Shown here in pieces: positions 53,941 to 64,000 of a DNA stretch of 64,000 nt (position 1 is the stretch's first letter; each line of letters begins with the position of its first letter). Origin of the DNA: Clusia tigrina (lineage: Eukaryota; Arthropoda; Insecta; Diptera; Clusiidae); assembly GCA_920105625.2 (NCBI GenBank), contig OV050030.1, positions 186,416,387-186,480,386 on the forward strand. The letters are read 5' to 3'. The notes under the pieces were generated by a model. It was not told where the DNA came from. It made no database searches and saw nothing but the letters and a program-made list of their open reading frames with translations. Both the position numbers and the translations under genes were made by a program.

Positions 53941-55594
53941 GTAGATGCGGATGTCATTATTATAGCAGAACCATACAAGGCAGAAAATATGCATTCGTGG
54001 AATGCGGACCTAACCGGAAAAGCGGCAGCATGGGTCATAGGCCAATCGGCTACCAGCGCAGTGATGGCACCAGCGGCCGAATTCTATACATGGATCCGTG
54101 TGAAAGGTGTGAACATTTTTAGTATTTACGCTCCTCCACGTGCCTATATCCGCGACTTCGAAACTCTGCTTACCGCAGTACAAATGGAGGTACAAGGGAA
54201 CAGAAATATACTAATACTAGGCAATTTCAATACCTGGTCCACCACCTAGGGCTGCTAGAGCACAAATAAAAGAGGAGATGCACTGGAGGAGTTCGTCGGA
54301 GCCCTAAACCTATCGCTGGCCTTCGCCAGCAGTAACATGGCAAAGAAAATGTGGAGGAGTAAAAGAAACATACACACACAGAGTGATCACCGCGCGCTAC
54401 TAATGGAAATACAGACAAGTCGCAGTATTCGAAGCACATTGCCAAGAAGGCCTGTCTACTAGTGGATTGACGAGATCGCAGACAGCAGAGCAAACTATAT
54501 CAAGGCTAGGATGAAAAGCCAAAGAGCATGGCACAAACCCGGCTTCCAAGAACTTCACTTGATGAGTTCGCCAAGCAACGGAAAAAGCTCCGAATGGAAA
54601 TTGCAGCTAGTAAAAAGCGTGCATACTGGAGCTCATCGATTCCGAAAATGACGATCAATGGGGTAAGGCATATAAGGTGATTATGCGGCAGGTACACGGT
54701 CCGAGGGCGCCGCAACCAACATGCCAAGCACTGTTAAGGGGTATAGTGGCGACATTATTCCCAATGCAGGAAGAAACCCCAGAGTATGATGTATCGGTCA
54801 ATGATTTCCCGGTGGTAACCTCACAGGAAGTACTAGATGCGGCAGCTAGAATGGGAGACAAGAAGGCGCCAGGACCAGATGGTATTCCGAACATTGCTCT
54901 GAAGCATGCAATCTACGAGCCTCCGCAAATCATTGCAAGCATGTATACCGAGTGCTTAAGAGAATGGTGCTTTCCAAGGCACTGGAAAAAGCTACGATTG
55001 GTTCTCTTGCCCAAGCCCGGAAAGAAGCCAGATGAGCCATCAGCGTACAGGCCCTTATGTATGCCGGACACTGCAGGCAAAGTATTCGAACGCATACTCT
55101 GCGCCCGCTTACAAAACATAGTCGATCCAAAGCTATCAATGGATCAATTTTGTTTCCGACGTGGCAGATCAACGATAGAACGAGTCGAAACGATCACATC
55201 ACACCCCACGGAGGGCAGTATAAATACTCGGAGATACTGCGCGGTCATCACGTTGTACATCCGAAATGCTTTCAATAACCCAAGGTGGGAACTCATCATA
55301 CAAGCGCTGAAATAATTTCAGACTCCTGGATACTTAGTCAAAATCATACGCGAATATTTCAGTGACAGAGTACTGCAGTACGAGACAGAAGAAGGCCCAA
55401 AGTATCACAAGGTAATGGGTGGCGGGCCGCAAGGTTCAGTACTGGGCCCAATACTATAGAATATAATGTATGATGGGATACTTCATATCGAAATGCCACA
55501 ACAAACGACCTTAGTAGGACATGCTGACGGCATTGCGTTAGTCGTCACATCGAAAAGAGTTTCAAACATATTACCAAATATCGTTGGAGCACGA
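53871..55594 (+). pseudogene. R1-clade LINE copy C, ORF2 endonuclease and RT
   Basis: Starts MRLLHINRNHCIAAQALL. The endonuclease shows VIIIAEPYK, FSIYAPPRA and ILILGNFNTW (usual GDFN changed to GNFN), then a TAG at 54247 and many breaks. RT from 54677: GDKKAPGPDGIPNIALK, AYRPLCMPDTAGKVFERIL, FCFRRGRSTI, then after a stop at 55313 GGGPQGSVLGPIL with a further stop. The catalytic box reads HADG instead of YADD (about 55527). It is interrupted near 55594 by a mariner and resumes beyond 56780. This copy is inactive. Confidence 0.8.
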
Positions 55595-55606
55595 GATCGC
55601 AAACGG

Positions 55607-56600
55607 CGAGGGTACTATTTATATTTCGGGAATAGCAAACAATAACAAACATTTTTAAATGAAAATGGCTTTATTGTTTTTCAAAATATTCCCCTTGATA
55701 ATCAAGATACTTTTGCATTCGTTCAAACCATTTGTCATAGCATTTTTCGCATTCCTCTTGAGACATCTCCAAAACATGGTTTTTGAACGCTTCAACTGCT
55801 TCTTCACCTGTTTGACGAGATGAGTGAGAGCATTTTCATGATGGAGAATGATTCGTCTTTGACGGCTCATTTTACGAATTTCTCTGGAGACTTCCGGCAA
55901 ACGAACGTTGCTAAAGCGCTACAGTGGCCACATGACCCATTCGGCCGAAGAAACATTCGACCATTTGCTTCGCTGTGCTTCTTTCCCGAACAACTTTTGT
56001 TGGATTTAGCTCGTCTTGGAATACCCACACGGTCGATTGTTGTTTTGTTTCCGGCTCATACGCATATATCCATGATTCGTCACTTCTCACGATTTTATAC
56101 ATGTCTTTTGAAGCCCCACGGTCGAACTTTTTAATCATTTCCTTACACCAATTGACACGAGCCTTTTTTTGAGCGATTGTCAAATTATGTGGGATCCAAC
56201 GAGAACAAATCTTCTTTACAACTCTTTTTTACAAGTCTTCCACAACAACTGATTTCGGACGACCTTCGAGGAGTTCGTCGGCGACCGAACTACGACCACG
56301 ATTGAATTCACTATAAAAGCGATATACTGTGGTGTTTGATGGTGCTTTATCGCCATACAAAGAACTGAGTTCATCGATTCATTCTTGTTGAGATAATCCA
56401 CGTCGAAAGTTGGGAAAAATAATCCAACGAAAACCTTCTCTTGAAATTTCCATTTTTTGGCCAAATTATTTTTCCTAACTCACTGTAAACAAAACAAATA
56501 GCACTTGCACATCTACACGTTGTGAATACGTTTATGCTAAAAAATGTCAAGCTTTATTATGGTGTTGCCAGATTTTAGCTATTGACATTAGTACCCCTCG
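55607..56600 (-). mobile_element. Mariner element, internally deleted, with TIRs
   Basis: Termini cgagggtactatttatat (left) and cgaggggtactaatgtca (right, minus strand) are imperfect inverted repeats. The total is about 994 bp versus about 1.3 kb for complete relatives. It is inserted in the R1 ORF2; a (TA)n tract is attached on its right side. Confidence 0.85.
55660..56464 (-). pseudogene. Mariner transposase, catalytic third Asp deleted
   Basis: From ATG 56452-56464 (MAKKWKFQEKVFVG) through a damaged helix-turn-helix region, the minus strand shows NLTIAQKKARVNWCKEM, IVRSDESWIYAYEP (first Asp), QQSTVWVFQDELNPTKVVRERS and CFFGRMGHVATVAL (56183-55911). Then RRIILHHENALTH (second catalytic position, HHEN for HHDN). 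The next about 50 codons that normally hold the PDLAPNDF block (third Asp) are missing. The frame resumes at EAVEAFKNHVLEMSQEE and ends near KQ. Frameshifts and stops occur throughout. The protein in active relatives cuts and pastes at TA sites. Confidence 0.85.
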
Positions 56601-56622
56601 TATATACGAGTACATATACATA

Positions 56623-56720
<98 letters not shown>

Positions 56721-56779
56721 TATTCATATACATATACATACACATATACACATACATACGTTCAAGGAGCACTTTCGGC
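56601..56779. repeat. (TA)n microsatellite next to the mariner end
   Basis: About 130 bp of TA repeats (56623-56735) plus catata/acatac variants, starting with tatatacgagtacat right at the mariner terminus. Confidence 0.9.
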
Positions 56780-57564
56780 GATTTTGTGAGAAGGCAGCGC
56801 GGACCTGTTCCCAGCTCTACCGGATAATGCCAAACCTCCGAGGGCCACGGCACTGGAAAAGACGGCTCATCTCAGGGGTCGTCAAATCCATAATCCTGTA
56901 TGGAGCGCCCATATGGGCTGAGAAGTCGAGCGTAAAGGCGTACGTTCGCACCATAGAGGCGGCGTATAGGAGATGTGCGCTCCGCACGATCTCAGCACAC
57001 CGTACTGTGTCTGCAGACGCCGCGCTGGTGATAGCCGGTATGATCCCGCTGGACCTGCTGGCCAAGGAGGCGTGGAGCCTATACTACGGCGAAAGTACGC
57101 ACGAGCTGAGTGCAGCAGATCGCGTAGCAGGCATTAGGCAAAGCACCATACAGGAGTGGCAAGCCCGATGGGATACATCCGAAAAGGGCCGTTGGACGAG
57201 GAGGTTGATCCCTGATCTCCAACGTTCGATAGATAGGTCACATGGCGAGGTGAACTATTACGTCACACAGCTGCTGACCGGGCACGGAGGTTTCCGGGCG
57301 TACCTACACAGATTCCGGCTGGAGGAATCCCCCTGTGGAGGCACGGAGCCCGAGGACGTGGAACATGTCCTTTTTTCATGTCCACGATACAGCGGTGCCA
57401 GAGCGGTACTGCAAAGAGTCTGCGGAGAACCTGTGACACCGGACAACCTCGTGCACTATATGCTCGAGTGCCCGGAGAAATGGAACTTGCTGTATGACAC
57501 CTCGGCCGCAATTATGCGAGACCTCCGCCACTTGGAGTGGCGGCGACGTTCAGGGAATCAATAG
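56780..57564 (+). pseudogene. R1-clade LINE copy C, ORF2 C-terminal domain
   Basis: A 245-codon open frame from 56827: [50 protein letters not shown], then the C-terminal finger as [19 protein letters not shown], where the second Cys of the first pair is lost. It ends at TAG 57562. This is the post-RT part of R1-clade ORF2, homologous to 7143-7799. The start may be a few codons upstream of 56827 ([12 protein letters not shown]), directly after the microsatellite. Confidence 0.8.
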
Positions 57565-57740
57565 GAGGGTTCCGTTGACCACCCCACTCCCAGACGAAGT
57601 ATTGCTTAACGGCTATGTACCGTCTGGGAGGCGTCTGAGGAGGTGGTTTTAGTGGGTAAGAGCCCCACACTACTGGTGCGAGAGCGCCCAGTGTCTGTTT
57701 GCAGATTTCCACCTCCGAACCAATAAAAAAAAAAAAAAAC
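57565..57740 (+). other. 3' UTR and poly-A tail of R1-clade copy C
   Basis: 3' UTR of about 160 bp ending in AATAAA and a run of about 16 A (57725-57740). Confidence 0.8.
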
Positions 57741-57852
57741 ATATCTACATATATGTTGTGCGAAACAAAATAGGAAAAATAAAATCAATTCCAAGTTCAT
57801 TTTAATCAGTGTTAAATAGTTTTTATTGTAAAGCTCTGTGGTACTGTTGAGG

Positions 57853-58347
57853 TATTGTCCTTGTTTGACGCGGGACGTCCTTCTGCTGTGCGCGTGTGGC
57901 TGAAAACCCTAAATCACTCTTTGGAAAAATCACTATTTTACACTTTTAGTTTTTAAATCACAAGCCATTAATTCTTAGAATACTAACTCTTATATACTAT
58001 TTACAATTCACAATTACAATACAAAAACTGACCTTTCTGGTGTTCCAGTTTCGCACCTGTTAATTGGTGTCAGTTGGTCAAGCCAACTGACCTACGCCAT
58101 TCTGAAATGTTGATGGTGCATTCTAACTTTCAATGCCCTTTAGTGGCTCGAATGCAAAACTGTAGCACCCTAAAAGTTTACATAATAAATATTACATAGG
58201 TAATATTATTTATAAATACTCGCACCCTAAAAATATGTGCTTTCTTAAGTAACTTTAACACATGCTAATCACACAGAAAGTGTGGCATCTGTTAGGAGTC
58301 GATGATGTGAGACACTATGCGCAGGCAGCTTGATTCTAACTCACAAC
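57853..58347 (-). repeat. 3' LTR of a minus-strand LTR element
   Basis: 495 bp, same family as 4811-5314. On the minus strand the purine tract aaagaggggaggga (58348-58361) immediately precedes TGTTGTGAG, so this is a 3' LTR with internal sequence to the right. Confidence 0.8.
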
Positions 58348-58361
58348 ATCCCTCCCCTCTT

Positions 58362-60525
58362 TCTGAAAGAAGTTAGTGCAACTAACTTCTAATGAACATT
58401 TACAATATTTTTCTCTTTTCTGCATTTTAAACAATCTGTGCATTTTCTTAAACCTATAGTACATATGTATAGTTTTTTCTTTTTCAAATTCGCCTTATTT
58501 GGGTTCAATTGTTGTATTCTTTTCTTTTTACTTTTGTGTTCTTTTCTTTTTTCCTCTTTTGTTTTATTTTGTTCCTTTATTTCTATCTTTTTTTCTTCTT
58601 TTTTTTCCTTTTGTTTTATTTTGTTCTTTTATTTCTATCTTTTTTTTAGTTATATTCCCCTTTTTATATTTGGTCCTTCATCGACTCTTTTCTCACTGGC
58701 GTATATACAAACAAAATTACAAACTAATTACATATTTAGCTACGCTTCTTATAAATACGGTCCTCTGCAATTGTTGGTCCTGGTAACGTCCGTCCTGCGA
58801 GAGTGAAGTCCCTCGATGAACTTCTTTCTGGATCGGTACGTACAAAGATGTTATAGGTTGCCGATCTGGTTTGCCATTAAAACTTTGCTTTTAGTGGCCT
58901 TCTTCGGTCCATTTATAAAGCGTGCCCCACGGCTGTAGATGGTACTGCCTCTGCTTATAGTATTCAACTTGTAAAAATCATTTGGAATACATGAGAGATT
59001 ACAATACACCTTCCTACTTTGCAGCAATGCGTTTTATGGTGGAAGTGTTTCTCTTGAGCTTCCTCATAATGGTATTTGACATCGTTTGGCTTTGATGTGG
59101 AGACAATCGGTATTTTTCTGAGATACACGTTGAATGATGTAATTTGTGTACTCTGGTCGGTTACCAGTCTCTGTGTCCTCTTGTATTAAATCATATGTAA
59201 ATCACATTTCATATGTTCATACCCTAGATTGGACATATAATTCAATGAAGCAATTAACTTCCGTGAGCCAAATCTCCTCTGCTTATTTTATTTAGTGGTG
59301 GTTTCAGTCCTTAAGTTTCAGTTACCTTAAGCTTTTACCCATCTTCAACTTATCCAAAATCGATTCTGTTGAGATTGTGATACAATGGGTGGACATTGTA
59401 ATATAAAATTGTCCAATTCAAAACATGACTCCGCAAGGAAACTTGCTTATTTTTCGTTACTTGTCAATTACTCATCCACAACACGTTCAAATGCTGCGGC
59501 CATATCCCGTTTCGCTTAGAAAAATAACTCCGTCACCATTCATCCCCAATCCAATATATTGGCATCCTTGCGGTCACAACCGGATTCCCAAACCTTGGAT
59601 ATCTGCCAGAAATCCCTGTTTTTCAAAAACACATATTTCCGAATACTACGTTGGTCTTTTAGTCCGCACCGTCTTCCGATATCCGCTGTTCCCGGAACTT
59701 CCTGCTTCGCTTCACATCATCAGAGCTATTTAGAGAACACCTATAATAATTTTCTTAATTTTCTAATATACATTTTAGTTTGATATTTCTTCTATGTTTA
59801 ATTTTTGTCGAACATTTCATAAGTCAATTTAATAAATTAATTTCAAAATTATATAATCTTTAAATAAATACACTATATGTACTATATATACTCTTGGGTA
59901 TAATTTTCCAATTTAGTATGATTTTTGTTTTTTTTTCATTATAACACTTATTTCATTACAAATTTATATTTTAAATAATTAATTTTTGTAACTCTAATTA
60001 TTTTCTAAACTACTTTTGTTTCTAATGTGAACTTTGCACAGATTATAATTTTTTAATTTATAACTTTTCTTAAACATACGCTATTCCTGAATATATTAAA
60101 AAAAACAATATTTCTATAACATGCTTATTCCATAATTGAATAATATATCATTCAATTTGCGTCCACTCGTCTTTTCCCCTTACATTATCGGATTCGCTAC
60201 CGTATCCTAGAGGAAAAGAGGACTGGACTATGTGTTTTCATAGCCATATAGGGCATCAGTTTTGCTTTGAGTAATTTTTCGTGCTCTTTTTCAACCCGTG
60301 AGTTATCACTCATTTCAGTTTTGAGCCAATTCATTGGTCCTCCGACAAAAACCAGATTATATAAAATAATCCCGTTCGTGTCAAAACTTTGTCCATTGCA
60401 TGACTATATCTTTCATCGCATACAATTACTTTTTATTTAAATTTACTTCTAGCCTGATATGTATATATCCATTAACGATTCTATTTTCCATCCTGTAATT
60501 AGCTCGTATATGAATACATACATAC
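58362..60525 (-). other. Internal 3' region of the LTR element, unrecognised
   Basis: 2.1 kb, likely the 3' part of the element whose 3' LTR is at 57853. 58438-58680 is pyrimidine-rich (CTTTT-like). On the minus strand 59300-58780 shows short open patches (ETGNRPEYTNYI, YSRGARFINGPKKATK) broken by stops that I cannot assign. A plus-strand frame at 59425-59733 has no known motif. 59740-60130 is very AT-rich. 60380-60160 has a short minus-strand frame (NWLKTEMSDNSRVEKEHE). No gene can be called. Confidence 0.35.
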
Positions 60526-61192
60526 TGTTACGAAATTGCCCTCTTGACAGTTTACTGTTACAAAATTGCCCTCCTGACAATTCCTCTAACTCTCTGTACT
60601 CGGACTCGTACAACAAAAGCTGGCTAAATTAAAATAATTAGCTTTATTTAATTATTGCTATTTACACATTTAAGATTAGGCTTAAACAAAAGCTGGCTAA
60701 ATTAAAATAATTAGCTTTATTTAATTATTGCTATTTACACATTTAATATTAGGCTTAAAGTGTACTTAGTTATTATTTGCACTTTATTTCACAAACCATT
60801 AGTCACTTTATTTAATAAGTAATTTCGTCACTTTATTTACTAATGAATTTCATCACTTTACACAATTACAAATACTGCTGCTTTGATTATAATGCTAGAT
60901 GTACACACTGTTACGGTCTCTGATCTACTGCATTCGACTTTGAACAGTCTTGTCGCTTTTATAGTTTTCGAAGGTTGGAGTCGAAAATTCCACGCTATTC
61001 TCGTACTTTCTAGAAGCTTCTATCCACTTCGACAGAAGTCGAGAATATTCTTTTTGATATTACCGACAGATGGTTCTTGAATAAGCTTTTATTCGAATAG
61101 TTCGCATCTTGACTCACAGGGGGCACTCATTCTCCAACTCAGATGGGATCCTAAAAGTATGCAATCCCTTTTCACTGAGCTATCACGTTTCA
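60526..61192 (-). repeat. Solo LTR of the 11973-14853 family, TSD atac
   Basis: 667 bp, minus orientation, TGTTACGAAATTGCCC...GTTTCA on the plus strand, diverged from 11973-12555. The 4-bp atac lies on both sides (60522-60525 and 61193-61196). A 70-75-bp block (caaaagctggctaaattaaa...ggcttaaa) is tandemly duplicated at about 60614-60760, which explains most of the extra length. Confidence 0.85.
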
Positions 61193-61882
61193 ATACATTC
61201 AAGGCGCTTTAAATTACATAGAATTAATTGCTTATTTTCCCAATCAACCTATACATTTTTTATTCATTAACCTATACTATTTTCCTAAATTTTGCCTATC
61301 TTCATTTATCTATACATTAAATTCCTAACTAATAAACAGTATTTATCCAACCCGCTGCAAAGTCTGCAACCTCATAAATTCTAATTACCCGCTTCTCCTA
61401 ACTAGCGTACTTACTTTTTTTTTAAAATACACATTTGTACTTTCATTCTTTATCCCATACACATATGTATATACACATATATACTACTTCACCAGCAGTT
61501 CCGTCGCTTGGCGTTAATGCTCAAACGTCAAAATTCAGTGCATACACCGCTGTATGTATGTATGTACATACTCGGAGTTTTATATTACTTACCCATGACT
61601 GTCTTATATTTTATTTTATTTTTTAAATACGTGCAATGAACCCGTTTATTATTATTCAATACGTACAACAAAAAAAAATTTTCTCTACTGCCCTCATTCG
61701 GCAATAGTGCTTAATTAACAGATTTTCATTACGTCAATTTTACTTGCCCGAGTTTAAGCGGCACACTTTTACTGGCATTGACTCTGAAAATCGGCGCTGT
61801 GTGTGTTATTTGATACACACACGTACTTGTTCATGTTATTTTTCTTGTGTTTACACTTGTAAAACACTGTTAACACAGGAAT
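61193..61882. other. AT-rich non-coding stretch
   Basis: No open frame or terminal repeat recognised. It follows the pol stop of the element to the right and is probably its 3' untranslated region. Contains a small (TATGTATGTA) stretch near 61555. Confidence 0.4.
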
Positions 61883-64000
61883 CTAGGTGTGTGGCCTAAC
61901 GTGGAATAATTTCAACAAATTATTATGTAGCTTTTTATTCTTGCCCTTAATCGTTACGACTGTTGTAACTGGGCTTCGGATCTCTGCTACTACATACGGA
62001 CCTATCCACACAGGTGAGAATTTGTTTCTCCTAGCCTGATTCCTCATGAGTACCTGATCACCCACGTTAAAAACGACTGGGTTTAGTACCTTGTTATAGG
62101 CCTCCCTGGCTACTCGTTTAGCACAATCCTGGTTTTCTCTGACCAACTCGTGCGCTCGCTGTAGCTGATACTTTTGCACTTTATTCGGGTCATCAGCATT
62201 GTACACTGGCGCACATTTGCGCTTCAGATTTGCTAGCATGTTAAAATCAAACCCGTAGAGCGTCCTGAACGGAGTTTGCTTCGTTGATACATGTACCGTA
62301 TTATTGTGTACATGCATTGCAGTGGTCAACCATTGATCCCAATTCGAGCCGTCTTCCTTGGCAAAACTGCGCAAGTACTCGGGCAGAGTTCGATGACTAC
62401 GTTCCAATGAGCCATTCGCCTGTGGATGATATGGTGTTATGTGCAACTTCTTGATTCCCAGCATTTTACACGTTTCTGAGAATAGTTTCGATACAAAATT
62501 GGAACCATTGTCGGTTCCTTAGGTATGTTGTATCGTGCTATAATTTCATCAAAGAATGTTTTGGCTACCGTACCAGCTTCAGCATCGGGTATAGCCACGC
62601 ACGCCATATACTTTGAGAAATCATCTTGGACTGTCAATATGTATTTATTACCCGAAACTGTCTCAGGTAAAATACCTACAATATCCATATGAACTTTATC
62701 AAATGGCTGTTTTGGTGTGTCAGTTAACACCATTGGCATCTTTGTTAGCCTTGAACTTTTGTTGGCCTGACACTTTGGACAACTCTAAATATTTCTTAAT
62801 ATCCTTGAGCATACCTTTCCATCCGTATACTCGCCTAATTCTGTCATGGGTTTTCCAGAATCCCTGGTGTCCACCTAGAGGTGAATCATGGAAACCCTTT
62901 AACATAGCCTGGATATCCTTAATATCCTCCAGCCATTCCACACTACTGGCTCCTTGTTCATTAGCAGCGTCACCTGCATTGCTAACATTTCTTGTTGCAT
63001 CAATTCTATTCTCTTGAATTCTCTCGGCCTTCTCCTTATCTGACCGTGCTTTAGACCTCGTTTGCACTACTGATACTTTCTGTGCCTGCGGTACTCTGCT
63101 GAGTGCATCGGCATTCAGATTCTTTTTCCCAGGTTTGTATATGATTTCAAAATCATACTCAGACAATTTGTGTCTGAACCTGGCTAGCCTAGACGTTTGG
63201 TCTTTCAAATTGGCTATGCCTCTCAACGGCTGGTGATCAGTGTATATCTTAAATGGGCGACCTAGCAGATATGCCCTAAAATTCTTCGTAGCCCACACTA
63301 TGGCTAGAAATTCCTTTTCTACTGTGGAGTATCTCTTCTCCGTGTCGCTAAGCGCTCGGCTTGCGAATGCTATTGGTCGGTCATTACCGACTTCCCCTTG
63401 TGACAATACTGCCCCTAATGCTTCATTGCTAGCATCAGTGGTCAACAAAAAAGTTTGCTCAAAGTCGGGGTACGCCAAAATTGGTGGCGAGCTAATTATT
63501 TCCTTTAGCCTCTCGAAAGCTTGCTGACATCTCTCTGTCCATTCGAACTTTGCTTATTTACGTATCAACTTATTAATTGGCAAAGCAATTCCGGCTAGTC
63601 CTTCTACGAACTTCCTATAATAGTTCACTAGTCCTAGGAATGCTTCCTTTCTGTTTCTCGGAATCGCTAAATTTTTAACGCATTCCACCTTCTGCGGGTC
63701 AGGCAGTGCTCCTGCCTCTGAGCAACGATGGCTTAAATAAACCACCTCTCTTCGCAAAAATTGACACTTCTCCGTGTTCAATTTCAAATTTTGTTCTCGT
63801 AATTTCTGGAGCATCTTGCCCAAGCGTTGCGAATGCTGCTGCAATTCTTCCCATAAATTACAATATCATCCAGATACACACAACAATCTAACCCTTGTAA
63901 GCCTGTTAGCACATGGTTCATTAGCCGTTGGAAGGTTGCCGGTGCTCCTGTTAATCCAAACGGCATTCTATTGAACTCATAATGCCCTAAACCGGTGCTG
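61883..64000 (-). pseudogene. 412/mdg1-like Ty3/gypsy pol (RT to integrase), partial
   Basis: Minus strand, entering from the right edge in [20 protein letters not shown] and YLDD (about 63875), thumb KLNTEKCQFLRREVVYLSH. A stop near 63554 follows. RNase H: LLTTDASNEALGAVLSQ, YSTVEKEFLAIVWA, IYTDHQPLRG, NLNADALSRVP (63478-63130). Integrase: HDSPLGGHQGF, then a frameshift near 62790 before the CPKC pair; VHMDIVGILPETVSGNKYIL (first Asp); a frameshift near 62510 at the TDNGSNF motif; LHITPYHPQANGSLERSHR (catalytic Glu). The C-terminus has NVGDQVLMRNQARRNKFSPVWIGPYVV and ends HVRPHT. Related to 412/mdg1-type pol. Three lesions; the rest lies outside the window. Confidence 0.85.

Noticed and set aside
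55660..56464. SETMAR-like host gene from the mariner transposase
   Set aside because: No SET domain, TIRs flank it, the third catalytic Asp region is deleted, and the frame is broken.

Overview
The window is a dense, nested transposable-element landscape from a dipteran insect, most likely a higher (brachyceran) fly. Evidence for this is Jockey-, R1- and LOA-clade LINEs, an Errantivirus-like element with a tRNA-Ser type primer site, a Helitron, several Tc1/mariner elements, long (TA)n tracts, and a nuclear mitochondrial insertion whose tRNA-Gly/ND3 order and sequence are insect-like. A tephritid-type fly is a guess from the element mix. I see no intact single-copy host gene.

Layout. 1-893: env-like tail and 3' LTR of an LTR element. 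894-2460: reverse Jockey-clade LINE. 2841-5935: forward LOA-clade LINE split by a solo LTR (4811-5314). 6009-6927: deleted Tc1/mariner. 6961-11740: two juxtaposed reverse R1-clade LINEs. The gag of the second was cut by a Mag-lineage Ty3/gypsy element (11741-19192, 5-bp duplication catct). That element itself hosts a pol-deleted LTR element (11973-14853, duplication atat). 19284-19990: mariner N-terminus and (TA)n. 19993-22470: 5' part of another Ty3/gypsy element, cut by an Errantivirus-like element (22471-36353).

Inside the errantiviral gag sits the most unusual object: a tandem LTR-internal-LTR-internal-LTR array (24244-33518, duplication agcc). It belongs to a non-autonomous element encoding only an intact 773-aa Gag-protease. 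Each LTR carries four hairpins that use two different stems but share one 19-nt loop. The same errantivirus carries an unexplained antisense ORF (35279-35761) where most of integrase and the pol end should be.

36354-45301: two reverse Jockey-clade LINEs, then a mitochondrial insertion (tRNA-Gly plus ND3) between two copies of one Jockey 5' UTR. 45478-46013: LTR fragment and simple repeats. 46014-48388: reverse LOA LINE with RNase H. 48400-50790: Helitron helicase carrying a BEL/Pao integrase fragment bounded by 34-bp direct repeats. 50848-51310: second LOA fragment. 51311-57740: forward R1-clade LINE split by a deleted mariner. 57853-58347: 3' LTR of a reverse LTR element of the same LTR family as 4811-5314. 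60526-61192: solo LTR of the family seen at 11973. 61883-64000: reverse 412/mdg1-like pol.

Almost every coding region is broken by stops, frameshifts or truncation. The two 773-aa ORFs are the exception and mark the youngest insertion. The relative order of insertions can be read from target-site duplications and from reading frames that continue across the insertions.
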